A DNA stretch of 64,000 nt from Xanthobacter oligotrophicus (GCF_008364685.1 NZ_VTTL01000007.1:124001-188000), one strand, 5' to 3'; numbered from the stretch's first letter, positions 25,855 through 34,597 are shown. The notes: generated from the sequence alone by a model not told the origin. Numbers and translations are program-made.

Positions 25855-26184
25855 CTAAAAGCACTCCTCTTCCAGCGTCTTCAGGTCGGCGAGGGCGATT
25901 TCGTCCTCCTGCTCCTCGAACAGGTCGACCATGTAGTAGACGTGGGAATGGAGCAGCAGCAGCTTGTCGCAGATGGTCGCGGCGCCCGCTTCGGCTGCCC
26001 CGAGGCGCGCCTTGAAGCGGTCCCAGAAGGCGTTGCCGTGGGCCGGATCGTCGATATAGCGGTAAAGGTGCGCCAGCACGCGGCGCATGTTGCCCTCGAA
26101 ATCGATGCCCTGGAAGGTCAGGTAGCGGTCGGGCTGCTCAAGCTCGAAATGCAGGGCCGGAAAGCCGGCGGCGGGCTGGCCCAT
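25855..26184 (-). CDS. cowN: N2-fixation sustaining protein CowN
   Basis: CowN protects nitrogenase so that nitrogen fixation continues in the presence of carbon monoxide. The 109-residue product shows the family pattern [14 protein letters not shown], then [36 protein letters not shown] and [13 protein letters not shown] ending in EEECF. The ATG at 26184 follows AAGGGG with five-base spacing; it gives about 17 residues more at the N-terminus than the shortest homologues I recall. The gene implies a diazotrophic host. It lies directly downstream of an RcoM-like regulator gene, with two LytTR-type boxes in the intervening 156 bases. Confidence 0.93.
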   Translation of the reverse strand: MGQPAAGFPALHFELEQPDRYLTFQGIDFEGNMRRVLAHLYRYIDDPAHGNAFWDRFKARLGAAEAGAATICDKLLLLHSHVYYMVDLFEEQEDEIALADLKTLEEECF

Positions 26185-26286
26185 GTGTGTCCCCTTGTTC
26201 AGCACGCCGGACGGCGTCTTGAGGGGACGGTGCGCGGGTGGCCGGTCACCCTTCAATCGACAAGGCGCGACCCACGGGGGTCCTGC

Positions 26287-26315
26287 ATGAACGGCATCCC
26301 GGCTGCACGAACGGT
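26287..26315 (-). promoter_or_regulatory. Paired LytTR-type binding boxes upstream of cowN
   Basis: Read on the minus strand, ACCGTTCGT (26307-26315) and GCCGTTCAT (26287-26295) are direct repeats inside longer 14-base near-repeats, spaced 20 bases start to start. The first fits the LytTR consensus [TA][AC][CA]GTTN[AG][TG] at every position; the second differs only in its first base. They lie about 105-130 bases upstream of the cowN start and downstream of the PAS-LytTR gene. This is the arrangement expected for activation of cowN by that regulator. Confidence 0.6.
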
Positions 26316-26340
26316 ATGGGCCACCGCGCACAGGGGCGCG

Positions 26341-27177
26341 TCAAACCGCCAATAGCCGGCGGATCGCCTCCACCCTGGCGCGGCTCACCGGCACGCGGGT
26401 CTGTGCGGTGTCGGCCATCACCAGATGCCAGGCGCCGTCCTCGCGGGTGGCGGCGCGCACGTGGCGGATGTTGACCAGGTAGCGCCGGTGGACGCGTACG
26501 AACAGCGCCGGATCGAGCCGCCGCTCCAGGTCCGCCAGCGGGCGCGGGCAGAAGGCGGAGAAGCCGAGGGTGCGCGCCTCGGCATAGTGGCCCTGGGCCA
26601 CCAGGCACACCACCTCGTTCACGTCGATGAGGCTGATGAGGTCGCCCTTGCCCTGCACCAGCGGCAGCTTCATGAGCGGGCACAGGGCCTTCATGGCCGC
26701 TTCCCCGGCCACGGCGAGGCCGTCCACCTGCACGTCGGCATCGCCCGCCTGCGCCCGGCCCATCACCGGCGCTTCCGCCAGGGCGTGGATCATCATGCAG
26801 AAGCCCTCCACCGGCCCGCCGGGCGTCGCCTCCAGCCGGCTGACCTTGGCGATGAGGCTGCCCATGGCGGTGGTGACCACCAGCGAAGAGGTGCCATCCG
26901 CCGAGGTCCGCGCCCGCTCGATGAGGAAGGCGACCTTCTCCCGCGCCTCGTCGGGGTGGAGCGAGAGGATATCCACGCCGGCCAGCCTCTCCCCCGGCGG
27001 GGCGAGCAGGCGCATGGCCACCGGGTTCACCGAGCGGATGGTGAGATCGGCTTCCAGCAGCACCACGCCCACGGGGGTGCGCTGGAGGCGATACTCGAAC
27101 GATTGGGCGGACGGCGCGGGGGCGCGCGGGGCTTGTGTTTCGGCCATAGTCCCGATCTTCGCTCCCACGATCCCCAC
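26341..27177 (-). CDS. rcoM: RcoM-like CO-responsive regulator (PAS-LytTR)
   Basis: RcoM proteins are one-component CO sensors in which a heme-binding PAS domain controls a LytTR DNA-binding domain. This 278-residue protein has a PAS domain (about 25-130) and a LytTR domain (about 170-275, with FVRVHRRYLVNIRHV and VPVSRARVEAIRRLL). H74 in LSLHPDEAREKV matches the heme-ligand histidine I recall for RcoM (His74). M105 lies 31 residues later, near the distal methionine position (Met104). The cysteine known from the Burkholderia protein is absent. A second ATG at codon 11 is possible. Heme and CO binding are inferred from these positions and the adjacent cowN gene. Confidence 0.8.
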   Translation of the reverse strand: MGIVGAKIGTMAETQAPRAPAPSAQSFEYRLQRTPVGVVLLEADLTIRSVNPVAMRLLAPPGERLAGVDILSLHPDEAREKVAFLIERARTSADGTSSLVVTTAMGSLIAKVSRLEATPGGPVEGFCMMIHALAEAPVMGRAQAGDADVQVDGLAVAGEAAMKALCPLMKLPLVQGKGDLISLIDVNEVVCLVAQGHYAEARTLGFSAFCPRPLADLERRLDPALFVRVHRRYLVNIRHVRAATREDGAWHLVMADTAQTRVPVSRARVEAIRRLLAV

Positions 27178-27330
27178 CGGGACACCGGCATCTTATACCG
27201 CTTCAGGCGCATCCCGGCGCATCGGCCGTCGCGAACGCCCTTAAAACGCCGCGTTTGCCACGATGAAGCCGCATGGATACTTTACGCGCCCTGTTGCCGG
27301 TGCGCCGGCCCATCGCAAGTTCCGGACCCC

Positions 27331-28038
27331 ATGACCGATATTTTTCACGAGATCGAGGAAGACCTCCGGCGCGAGCGCCTGCGCAAGCTGTGGGACCGCT
27401 TCGGCGGGCTCATCATCGCCGCCATCGTGCTGGTGGTCGTCGGCGCGGCCGGGTGGAGCGGCTATAGATACTGGCGGCACCAGCAGGCGGTGACCGCCAG
27501 CGCCGCTTTCCAATCCGCCATAAGCCTGTTCGATGCCGGCAAGTTCCCGGAGGCGGAGGCCGCCTTTGCCGCCGTCGCCAAGGACGGCCCGGCCGGCTAC
27601 CGCTCGCTGGCCCTGTTCCGGGGCGCGGCCGCCGCCGCCGCGCGGGACAAGGCGGCCGGCGTCGCCGCCTTCGATGCCATCGCCGCCGATGCCGGCCTGC
27701 CCACGCTGGTGCGTGACCTCGCCCAGCTGCGCGCCGCTCTGATTCTGGTGGATACGGCCGGCCTTGCCGAGGTGAAGCAGCGGGTGGCCGCCGTCGCCGC
27801 CGGCACGGGGCCGCTGCGCAATGCCGCCCGCGAGGCGCTGGCGCTGGCGGAGCTGAAGGCCGGCGATGCCGCCGCCGCCAACAAGACCGCCACCGAGATC
27901 ACCTCCGACAGCGAGACCCCGCCCGGCGTGCGCTCCCGCGCCGAGCTGATCCGCCGGCTCACCGCCGGTGCCGAACCCGCCGCGCCCGAATCGGCTGCGC
28001 CCGCCCCCGCCGCCCCCGGCGGCGCGGCCACTCAATGA
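27331..28038 (+). CDS. YfgM-like tetratricopeptide protein (TPR_21 family)
   Basis: The 235-residue product resembles the YfgM family, ancillary translocon proteins with a short cytoplasmic N-terminus, one transmembrane helix and a periplasmic TPR domain. It has MTDIFHEIEEDLRRERLRKLW, a hydrophobic helix at about 26-46, then Ala-rich helical repeats to about residue 210 and an Ala/Pro-rich tail. Upstream in-frame sequence lies over the rcoM gene and is not conserved. It is followed after 10 bases by a small lipoprotein gene and then der, an order matching the E. coli yfgM-bamB-der block, so the next gene could be a reduced stand-in for bamB. Confidence 0.83.
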   Translation: MTDIFHEIEEDLRRERLRKLWDRFGGLIIAAIVLVVVGAAGWSGYRYWRHQQAVTASAAFQSAISLFDAGKFPEAEAAFAAVAKDGPAGYRSLALFRGAAAAAARDKAAGVAAFDAIAADAGLPTLVRDLAQLRAALILVDTAGLAEVKQRVAAVAAGTGPLRNAAREALALAELKAGDAAAANKTATEITSDSETPPGVRSRAELIRRLTAGAEPAAPESAAPAPAAPGGAATQ

Positions 28039-28048
28039 GGACCCGCCG

Positions 28049-28306
28049 ATGACGAAAGACAGTCGCGTTTTCAGGTCGGTCAAGCTGGTGCTGGGCCTCG
28101 GCCTGGCGCTCGCCGCCACCGGCTGCGAGGCCCTCGACAAGTTCAACCCCTTCGACCAGCCCAAGAAGCCCCTCGCGGGCACCCGCCAGCCGGTGTTCCC
28201 CACCGGCGTGCCCGGCGTGGACTATGGCACCCCGCTCGGCCAGCCGAGCAACGCCAACGTCTCCGTCGACCAGCTTCCGCCGCCGCCCAAGGGCGGCCAG
28301 CAATAG
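28049..28306 (+). CDS. Small lipoprotein between yfgM-like gene and der
   Basis: This 85-residue protein begins with a lipoprotein signal peptide; the lipobox LAATGC places the lipidated cysteine at residue 27. The mature part is about 60 residues, rich in Pro and Gly (FNPFDQPKKPLAG, LPPPPKGGQQ), with no known domain. Position suggests a link to outer-membrane assembly, since bamB occupies this place in enterobacteria, but no beta-propeller is present. Function is unknown. Confidence 0.75.
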   Translation: MTKDSRVFRSVKLVLGLGLALAATGCEALDKFNPFDQPKKPLAGTRQPVFPTGVPGVDYGTPLGQPSNANVSVDQLPPPPKGGQQ

Positions 28307-28369
28307 CGCTGACCCCTTTCTCGACCTGACCGGCCGGACGTTCGCAAGCCCGGCCAAAGAGCCTCTTTC

Positions 28370-29761
28370 ATGACCTTTTCCCTGGCCATCGTCGGGCGTC
28401 CGAACGTCGGCAAGTCCACCCTCTTCAACCGCCTCGTGGGCAAGAAGCTCGCGCTGGTGGACGATCGCCCCGGCGTGACCCGCGACCGGCGGGAAGGGGA
28501 TGCGCGCCTCGGCGACCTTTCCTTCCGCATTGTCGACACCGCCGGCCTCGAGGAGGCGGACGCCGCGAGCCTGGAAGGCCGCATGCGCGCCCAGACCGAG
28601 GCGGCCATCGGCCATGCCGACGCCATCCTGTTCATGATCGACGCCCGCATCGGCCTCACCCCCACCGATCGCGCCTTCGCCGACCTCGTGCGCAAGTGCG
28701 GCAAGCCGGTGATCCTGCTCGCCAACAAGAGCGAGGGGCGCGGCGGCGAGGCGGGGCGGCTGGAGGCGTTCGCCCTCGGCCTCGGCACGCCGCTGCCGTT
28801 CTCCGCCGAGCATGGCGAGGGCCTCTCCGACCTCTACGACGCCATCTGCGATGCCCTGCCCGAGCAGACCCAGGTGGAGGACGAGGAAGACGAGGACGAG
28901 GACGCCGACGCCGACGCCGACGCCGAGCTTGCGGAGGAGGCCGACGACAAGCCGCGCCGCCCCATCAAGGTGACGGTGCTGGGCCGGCCCAACGCCGGCA
29001 AGTCCACCCTCATCAACCGCCTGCTGGGCGAGGACCGGCTGCTCACTGGCCCGGAAGCCGGCATCACCCGCGATTCCATCTCGGTGGAAGTCACCTATGC
29101 CGGCACCAAGCTGGAGGTGTTCGACACCGCCGGCCTGCGCAAGCGCGCGCGGATCGAGGACAAGCTGGAGAAGCTCTCCGCCGCCGATGCCCTGCGCGCC
29201 ATGAAGTTCGCCGAGGTGGTGGTGCTGCTGGTGGATGCCACCCGCCCCTTCGAGGAGCAGGACCTGCGCATCGCCGACCTGGTGGCGCGGGAGGGGCGGG
29301 CGCTGGTCATCGGCTACAACAAGTCGGATCTCGTCGCCCGCGGCGGCCTCATCACCCGCCTGCGCGAGGATGTGGACCGGCTGCTGCCGCAGGTGAAGGG
29401 CGTGCCCATCGTGCCGGTATCGGGGCTGATGGGCCACGGGTTGGACAAGCTGGTGGCCGCCATCTCCGCCGCCCACAAGGTGTGGAACAAGCGCGTCGCC
29501 ACCAATCCGCTGAACCGCTTCCTGCAGCAGGTGACCGACAATCATCCGCCGCCGGCGGTGTCGGGCCGGCGCATCAAGCTGCGCTACATGACCCAGCCCA
29601 AGGCGCGGCCGCCGTCCTTCGTGCTGTTCTGCTCGCGCACCGATGCGGTGCCGGAGAGCTATATCCGCTATCTGGTCAACGGCCTGCGCGAGACCTTCGA
29701 CCTGCCCGGCGTGCCGATCCGCCTGACGCTGCGGGAGAAGGGCAATCCCTACGCGGATTGA
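28370..29761 (+). CDS. der: GTPase Der (EngA)
   Basis: Der is a double GTPase needed for 50S ribosome assembly. The 463-residue protein has G domain 1 (GRPNVGKST at 9-17), G domain 2 (GRPNAGKST near 205-213) and a C-terminal KH-like domain with [16 protein letters not shown]. Each G domain shows DTAGL and an NK(S) or NKSD base-recognition motif. The linker between the G domains (about residues 168-195) is an Asp/Glu-rich acidic stretch longer than I expect for this family, partly encoded by GACGCC repeats. The gene ends before two hairpins. Confidence 0.97.
   Translation: MTFSLAIVGRPNVGKSTLFNRLVGKKLALVDDRPGVTRDRREGDARLGDLSFRIVDTAGLEEADAASLEGRMRAQTEAAIGHADAILFMIDARIGLTPTDRAFADLVRKCGKPVILLANKSEGRGGEAGRLEAFALGLGTPLPFSAEHGEGLSDLYDAICDALPEQTQVEDEEDEDEDADADADAELAEEADDKPRRPIKVTVLGRPNAGKSTLINRLLGEDRLLTGPEAGITRDSISVEVTYAGTKLEVFDTAGLRKRARIEDKLEKLSAADALRAMKFAEVVVLLVDATRPFEEQDLRIADLVAREGRALVIGYNKSDLVARGGLITRLREDVDRLLPQVKGVPIVPVSGLMGHGLDKLVAAISAAHKVWNKRVATNPLNRFLQQVTDNHPPPAVSGRRIKLRYMTQPKARPPSFVLFCSRTDAVPESYIRYLVNGLRETFDLPGVPIRLTLREKGNPYAD
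28901..28924 (+). repeat. GACGCC hexanucleotide tandem repeat inside der
   Basis: Four perfect GACGCC units encode an alternating Asp-Ala run in the acidic linker between the two G domains of Der. It is a possible site of repeat-number change, since loss or gain of units keeps the frame. Confidence 0.7.
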
Positions 29762-29787
29762 TCCCGCGCCGGGGGTGACCCCACGCG

Positions 29788-29829
29788 AAACGCCCCGTCG
29801 CGGATGGCGCGCGGGGTCATGTGGCGTTT
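29788..29829 (+). terminator. Hairpin downstream of der
   Basis: AAACGCC at 29788-29794 pairs with GGCGTTT at 29823-29829, and a GC-rich inner stem (CCCGTCGCG with CGCGCGGGG, imperfect) fills the space between. It ends in TTT and lies 27 bases after the der stop. It is a probable rho-independent terminator. Confidence 0.55.
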
Positions 29830-29854
29830 GAATTCCGTTACGTAAAGATCAGGT

Positions 29855-29885
29855 GACGGCCGGCGGGTGATCCGCGCCGGCCGTC
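29855..29885 (-). terminator. Hairpin downstream of the YbjN-like gene
   Basis: GACGGCCGGCG at 29855-29865 pairs perfectly with CGCCGGCCGTC at 29875-29885 around a nine-base loop. It lies just past the YbjN stop on the minus strand and between convergent genes, so it may serve both. No long T run follows. Confidence 0.5.
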
Positions 29886-29889
29886 TTGA

Positions 29890-30390
29890 TCAGGCCTCGC
29901 CCACGGTGTCGAACAGGGCGGTTTCCATGGCTTCCTTGGCGGTCTTGCCGGCCCAGACCACGAACTGGAACGCCGGATAATAGCGCTCCACCGCGTCGAG
30001 GGCGGCGTCCAGGATGGCCGCGCACTGCCGGTCGGAGGCGGTGGCACCGCCCGCCAGCACCAGCGCGTAGCGGAACATGATGACGTTTTCCTGCGACCAG
30101 ATGTCGAAATGGCCAAGCCACATCTGCTCGTTGACCAGGGACAGAAGCTTCAGCACCTCGGCGCGGCGGCCGTCGGGCACCTTGAAGTCGAAGGCGCAGG
30201 CGATGTGCAGGGATTCCAGCTCGTCCATCCACTGGAACGAGACGTGGCAGTCCGTCCAGCGGCTGGTGAGCGAGAGGGTGATCTCGTCCTCGTCGGAACG
30301 CTCGAACGACCAGTCATTGAGGGCAGCGAGCTGCTCCACAAGATCTACTGGGTTCGCCGGTGCATCGGCTTCGATGTCGATGAGAGACAT
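29890..30390 (-). CDS. YbjN domain-containing protein
   Basis: This 166-residue protein belongs to the YbjN family, small cytoplasmic proteins whose E. coli member is linked to stress responses and motility; the biochemical role is unknown. The pattern WTDCHVSFQWMDELESLHIACAFD and VNEQMWLGHFDIW is typical of alphaproteobacterial members. The ATG at 30390 gives MSLIDIEADAPANPVD. It probably forms a single-gene unit, preceded by a 333-base gap with several small repeats. Confidence 0.85.
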   Translation of the reverse strand: MSLIDIEADAPANPVDLVEQLAALNDWSFERSDEDEITLSLTSRWTDCHVSFQWMDELESLHIACAFDFKVPDGRRAEVLKLLSLVNEQMWLGHFDIWSQENVIMFRYALVLAGGATASDRQCAAILDAALDAVERYYPAFQFVVWAGKTAKEAMETALFDTVGEA

Positions 30391-30723
30391 GGCCTCGACC
30401 TCGCGGTGTGAGGAACGCGGAGAGGGTCGAACGCGGCACCTGCGCGTGACAGGCCATTTGGCGAACGAGGCCACGTGGCATGCGCGTCGCGGCGTGCCGG
30501 GCGGAGGCCCACCGGGGTGATACCCCAAATCGGGTCATTCCCCAAATCGGACCTCCTGGCGAGCTGCGCCCCGTCGTACGCCAGATACGACGAACCGGCT
30601 CCGAATCGCCACGAAATCAGTATATCGCGGGTAAAGATTTCCCCGCTACGACAGATTGTATCCCGTCTGGCCCGACACCGCGGCTTTTTTGCGGTGCGGC
30701 AGGGCGAGACGTTTCGCCGCCGG
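30391..30723. other. 333-base intergenic region with regulatory-looking repeats
   Basis: No gene is seen here. It contains a pair of direct repeats CCCCAAATCGG (30523-30533 and 30540-30550, 17 bases start to start), an inverted repeat CGTCGTA-N7-TACGACG (30572-30592), and a stem CACCGC-GGCTTTTTT-GCGGTG near 30682-30703. These probably make up the promoter and control region of the YbjN gene on the minus strand, plus the end of the ubiK transcript. A small RNA cannot be excluded. Confidence 0.4.
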
Positions 30724-31050
30724 TCAGGCCGGGTTTCCCGATACCGTGGAATCGGCCGGGGCGGCCGGGCCGCTGTGGCCGGCGGGCGTGGGATGGGTGT
30801 GGGCGAGGAGGGCGGCCTCCAGCCGCAGCACGCGGGCGGCGAGGGCTTCGCTCTCGGCGCGGGCGGCGGCGGCAAGGTCCTTCACCGCGTCGAATTCCTC
30901 GCGCTTGACCAGGTCCATGTCGCGCAGAAAGCGCTCCATCTGGGCCTTCATGGCGGTCTCGGCCTCGCGGCGCACGCCCTGGGCAACCCCTGCGGCGTCG
31001 TTCACGAGACGCGCCATCTCGTCGAAAATGCGGCCGGTGGTCTGGGTCAT
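30724..31050 (-). CDS. ubiK: UbiK/BMFP domain accessory factor
   Basis: The 108-residue product matches the YqiC/UbiK family (BMFP domain), a small membrane-fusogenic coiled-coil protein that assists aerobic ubiquinone synthesis in E. coli. MTQTTGRIFDEMARLVNDAAGVAQGVRRE leads into a helical region and the conserved LVKREEFDAVKDLAAAARAESEAL heptads, followed by an Ala/Pro-rich tail. The ATG at 31050 has GAGGTATTC upstream. It is divergent from lgt. The ubiquinone role is inferred from the family. Confidence 0.85.
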   Translation of the reverse strand: MTQTTGRIFDEMARLVNDAAGVAQGVRREAETAMKAQMERFLRDMDLVKREEFDAVKDLAAAARAESEALAARVLRLEAALLAHTHPTPAGHSGPAAPADSTVSGNPA

Positions 31051-31262
31051 GAATACCTCCTCGCGTGCGTCGCGCCCAGCGGCGAACATGGCGAGGTGCG
31101 CGCGCGGGTGCAAGTGCGGAGCAGGTCCGTGGCGCGGGTGCGCGGCGGCGCCGCACCCAAAAGCGGCGCGGCCGCCGTCTTTTCGCCGCTCGGGGCGCAT
31201 GGGTTCGGCGGCATCGGCCTCGCCTTCGGGCCGGCTTGACGGCACAGTCCCCGGCGCGGCAC

Positions 31263-32120
31263 ATGACGGCGCCCGCCGCGGACCCGCATTCCGGGGATCA
31301 GATGCCGACCTTCGCCTTGCCTTTCCCGGCCATAGACCCCGTCCTGGTCCAGCTTGGCCCGCTGGCCATCCGCTGGTACGCCCTTGCCTATATCGCCGGC
31401 CTCGTCCTCGGCTGGCTGCTGGCGCGGGTGCTGGTGGCGCGCCCCGCCTTGTGGGGCGGCACCTCGCCCATGACCCCGCAGGACCTCGACGACGCCTTGT
31501 TCTGGGCGACGCTCGGCGTCATCCTGGGCGGGCGGCTCGGCTACGTGCTGTTCTACAACCCGGCCTATTTCGCCGCCAATCCGCAGGACATCGTGGCGGT
31601 GTGGAAGGGCGGCATGTCCTTCCATGGTGGGCTCGCCGGCACGCTGGTGGCCCTCGTTCTGTTCGCCCGCGCGCGCGGCATCAGGGTCATGTCGCTGCTG
31701 GACGTGTCGGGCGTGGTGGCGCCCATCGGTCTGTTCTTCGGCCGCCTCGCCAATTTCATCAATGGCGAGCTGTGGGGCCGGCCGGCCGACGTGCCGTGGG
31801 CCATCGTCTTCCCCCATGGCGGCCCGGTGCCGCGCCATCCGAGCCAGCTCTACGAGGCGGCGCTGGAAGGCATCGTGCTGTTCCTCATCATGCTTGTGGT
31901 GGTTCGCCTCGGCGGGCTGAAGCGGCCGGGGGTGGCGGTTGGCATCTTCGGCATCGGCTATGGCGTCTCCCGCATCGTGGCTGAATTCTTCCGCGAGCCG
32001 GACGTGCAGCTCGGCTATCTCGCCTTCGGCACCACCATGGGCATGTGGCTGTCGGTGCCGCTGGTTGTCGCCGGCGCCGGCCTTCTCCTCTACGCCCTGA
32101 AGCGCAAGCCGGCCGCGTGA
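31263..32120 (+). CDS. lgt: Prolipoprotein diacylglyceryl transferase
   Basis: Lgt transfers diacylglycerol from phosphatidylglycerol to the lipobox cysteine of prolipoproteins. The 285-residue integral membrane protein has about seven helices; the conserved Lgt segment is GRLANFINGELWGRP (about residues 160-174), with HGG near 121 and the essential RHPSQLYEA motif. The usual G in GRIGNF is A here. A later ATG at 31302 (MPTFALPF) is an alternative start. Its stop overlaps the GTG start of the next gene (GTGA), and an operon with the methyltransferase and pgeF is likely. Confidence 0.95.
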   Translation: MTAPAADPHSGDQMPTFALPFPAIDPVLVQLGPLAIRWYALAYIAGLVLGWLLARVLVARPALWGGTSPMTPQDLDDALFWATLGVILGGRLGYVLFYNPAYFAANPQDIVAVWKGGMSFHGGLAGTLVALVLFARARGIRVMSLLDVSGVVAPIGLFFGRLANFINGELWGRPADVPWAIVFPHGGPVPRHPSQLYEAALEGIVLFLIMLVVVRLGGLKRPGVAVGIFGIGYGVSRIVAEFFREPDVQLGYLAFGTTMGMWLSVPLVVAGAGLLLYALKRKPAA

Positions 32121-33220
32121 CCACGCCGCTTTCCGAGGAGATCTCCGCCCTCATCGCCGCCGAGGGGCCGATGCCGGTGAGCCGCTACATGGCGCTGTGC
32201 CTCGGCCATCCGCGCCACGGCTATTACATGACGCGCGATCCCCTCGGCGCGCGGGGCGATTTCACCACCGCCCCTGAGATCAGCCAGATGTTCGGGGAAT
32301 TGCTGGGCCTGTGGGCGGTGGCCCAGTGGCAGCAGATGGGATCGCCCGCCGCCTTCCGGCTGGTGGAGCTTGGCCCCGGCCGGGGGACCCTGATGGCCGA
32401 CGCCCTGCGCGCGGCCCGGCTGGTGCCGGATTTCGGCGCGGCGGCGCGCATCCATCTGGTGGAGACGAGCCCGGTGCTGCGGGCGGCGCAGGCACGCACG
32501 CTGGCCGCGCACGCGGCGGATGTCGCCTGGCACGACCGCATCGAGGATGTGCCGGACGGCCCGGCCCTCGTCCTTGCCAACGAGTTCTTCGATGCGCTGC
32601 CCATCGACCAATATGTCTGGCAGTCCGGGCACTGGCACGAGCGGCGGGTGGGACTTGATGACGAAGGCCGGTTCGTGCTCGGCCTTGATCCCGCGTCGTC
32701 GCGGGCCGCTCCCGCCTTCGCCGCTCCTCTGCCGCCGCCCGCCGAGGGGGCGGTGCTGGAGCATCTGGAGAGCGGTCCCGCGCGGGCGCTGGCGGCGCGA
32801 CTGAAGGCGCAGGGCGGGGTGGCGCTGATCATCGATTATGGCCATGCCGGCGGCTATGGCGACACCTTCCAGGCGCTGGAGCAGCATTGCTTCGCCGATC
32901 CTTTGGCCGCGCCGGGGGACGCCGACCTCACCGCCCACGTGGATTTTTCGGCGCTGGCCGGCATCGGCCGCGCGGCGGGGCTGCGCGCCTTCGGGCCGCT
33001 GGAGCAGGGGGCGTTCCTCGCCCGCCTGGGCCTTGCCCAGCGCGCCGGGCGGCTGAAGCGCGATGCGACGGACGAGGTTCGCGCGGGCGTGGACGCGGCG
33101 GCGCGCCGGCTGGCGGGGGACGGGGCAGGGGAGATGGGGCGTCTGTTCAAGGTGCTCGTCCTCGCCCATCCTGAAATCGGGCTGCCGCCCGCGTTCGATT
33201 CGACCGAGGAATGGGTGTGA
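32117..33220 (+). CDS. SAM-dependent methyltransferase, MidA/NDUFAF7 family
   Basis: The 367-residue protein belongs to the DUF185 SAM methyltransferase family, whose mitochondrial member NDUFAF7/MidA methylates a complex I subunit arginine. GDFTTAPEISQMFGELLG (about residues 46-63) and the SAM site LVELGPGRGTLMADALR (from 79) are clear, with ANEFFDALP further on. The GTG start at 32117 overlaps the lgt stop. The lgt - midA - pgeF order is, to my recollection, common in alphaproteobacteria. A complex I role in this bacterium is inference. Confidence 0.88.
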   Translation: MTTPLSEEISALIAAEGPMPVSRYMALCLGHPRHGYYMTRDPLGARGDFTTAPEISQMFGELLGLWAVAQWQQMGSPAAFRLVELGPGRGTLMADALRAARLVPDFGAAARIHLVETSPVLRAAQARTLAAHAADVAWHDRIEDVPDGPALVLANEFFDALPIDQYVWQSGHWHERRVGLDDEGRFVLGLDPASSRAAPAFAAPLPPPAEGAVLEHLESGPARALAARLKAQGGVALIIDYGHAGGYGDTFQALEQHCFADPLAAPGDADLTAHVDFSALAGIGRAAGLRAFGPLEQGAFLARLGLAQRAGRLKRDATDEVRAGVDAAARRLAGDGAGEMGRLFKVLVLAHPEIGLPPAFDSTEEWV

Positions 33221-33233
33221 TGAGGTTTGCGTC

Positions 33234-34016
33234 ATGAAGATCGAGGCCCCCTCGCTCCAAGCCCCCTCGCTCAAGGCCCTGCCCGGCATCCGCCACGCCT
33301 TCTTCACCCGGCAGGGCGGGGTCTCGTCCGGACTTTATGCGAGCCTCAACGGCGGCATGGGCTCCAATGACGATCCGGCCGCCGTGGCGCAGAACCGCGC
33401 CCGCATGGCGCAGGAGATCGGCATCGCGCCGGAGGCGCTGCTGGCCCTGTGGCAGGTGCATTCGGCCGATCCGGTGCTGGCGACCGAGCCCTGGACCCGC
33501 GAGAACGCCCCCAAGGCCGACGCCATCGTCACTACCACGCCGGGCCTCGGTGCGGCGGTCGCCGTCGCCGATTGCGGGCCGATCCTGTTCGCCGATCCCG
33601 ACGCGCGGGTGGTGGCCGCCGCCCATTCGGGCTGGAAGGGCGCGGTGTCCGGCATCATCGGCGCCACCGTGGCGTTGATGGAGCAGCAGGGCGCCAAACG
33701 GGGCAACATCCGCGCCGTCATCGGCCCGCTCATCCGCCAGCCGAGCTACGAGGTGGGGGAGGATTTCGTCGCCCGCCTCCTCAGTGAGGACAAAAGCTTC
33801 GCCCGCTTCTTCGCGCCGGCGGACCGGGCCCACCATGCCCTGTTCGACCTGCCGGGCTTCATCCGGCTGCGGCTGGAGCAGGCCGGCGTCGGCTTCATCG
33901 AGGATCTGGGCCTTGATACCTATGCGGACGAGGCGCGCTTCTTCTCCTATCGCCGCACCACCCACCGCAAGGAAGCCGATTACGGCCGGCTGATCGCCGC
34001 CATCACCCTCGCCTGA
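33234..34016 (+). CDS. pgeF: Peptidoglycan editing factor PgeF (YfiH/LACC1 family)
   Basis: PgeF is a polyphenol-oxidase-fold enzyme that removes wrongly incorporated L-serine from UDP-MurNAc peptides; relatives have purine nucleoside phosphorylase activity. The product is 260 residues. The metal ligands are seen as the His of QVHSAD, the Cys of ADCGPILF and the His of AAAHSGWKG. The C-terminal FFSYRRTTHR is the family ending. The ATG at 33234 follows the methyltransferase stop by 14 bases, so the gene is probably in the lgt operon. Confidence 0.92.
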   Translation: MKIEAPSLQAPSLKALPGIRHAFFTRQGGVSSGLYASLNGGMGSNDDPAAVAQNRARMAQEIGIAPEALLALWQVHSADPVLATEPWTRENAPKADAIVTTTPGLGAAVAVADCGPILFADPDARVVAAAHSGWKGAVSGIIGATVALMEQQGAKRGNIRAVIGPLIRQPSYEVGEDFVARLLSEDKSFARFFAPADRAHHALFDLPGFIRLRLEQAGVGFIEDLGLDTYADEARFFSYRRTTHRKEADYGRLIAAITLA

Positions 34017-34045
34017 CCTTCGCCTGAACCCGCCCGGACTGACGC

Positions 34046-34597
34046 ATGCGCTCCACCGATGCCGCCCTTCTCATCGTGCCCGGCTGGCAGGGCTCTGGCC
34101 CGGACCACTGGCAGAGCCGCTGGGAGCGCAGCCTCTCCACCGCCCGCCGGGTGCAGCAGGCGGACTGGGACCGGCCCGACCGGGAGGACTGGCCGCGCCG
34201 CCTCGCCGCCGCGGTGGCGGCGGCGGACAAGCCGGTGGTGGTGGTCGCCCACTCCCTCGGTGTGCCCACCTTGCTCCATGCGGTGCCGCTTCTCCCGGAG
34301 GGGAAGGTGAAGGGCGCCTTCCTGGTGGCACCTCCCGATCTTGATGTGCCCGAACTCGACCCGATAGTGGCGAACTTCGGCCCCATGCCGACGGCGCCGC
34401 TGCCGTTTCCCTCCGTGCTGGTGGCGAGCCGTACCGATCCCTATTGCAGCTACGCTCGGGCCGAAGGCTTTGCCCTCGACTGGGGCGCCGCCATCGTGGA
34501 TGCGGGCGATGCCGGCCATATCAATGCGGATGCCGGCTATGGGCCATGGCCGGAAGGCTCCATGCGCCTGCTCGGCCTGCTCCAGTCGCTGAAATGA
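34046..34597 (+). CDS. RBBP9/YdeN family alpha/beta hydrolase
   Basis: The 183-residue serine hydrolase has the RBBP9/YdeN fold. LIVPGWQGSGPDHWQ opens the protein, the nucleophile lies in VVAHSLGVPT (Ser about residue 70), the Asp in ASRTDPYC and the His in DAGHINADAGYG. Substrates of this family are poorly known. It starts 29 bases after pgeF and could be the last gene of that operon. Confidence 0.88.
   Translation: MRSTDAALLIVPGWQGSGPDHWQSRWERSLSTARRVQQADWDRPDREDWPRRLAAAVAAADKPVVVVAHSLGVPTLLHAVPLLPEGKVKGAFLVAPPDLDVPELDPIVANFGPMPTAPLPFPSVLVASRTDPYCSYARAEGFALDWGAAIVDAGDAGHINADAGYGPWPEGSMRLLGLLQSLK

Noticed and set aside
28879-28926. Possible CRISPR-like short repeats
   Set aside because: They are GACGCC and GAGGAC codon repeats encoding an acidic linker in Der. 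There are no spacers. No CRISPR array was found anywhere in the window.
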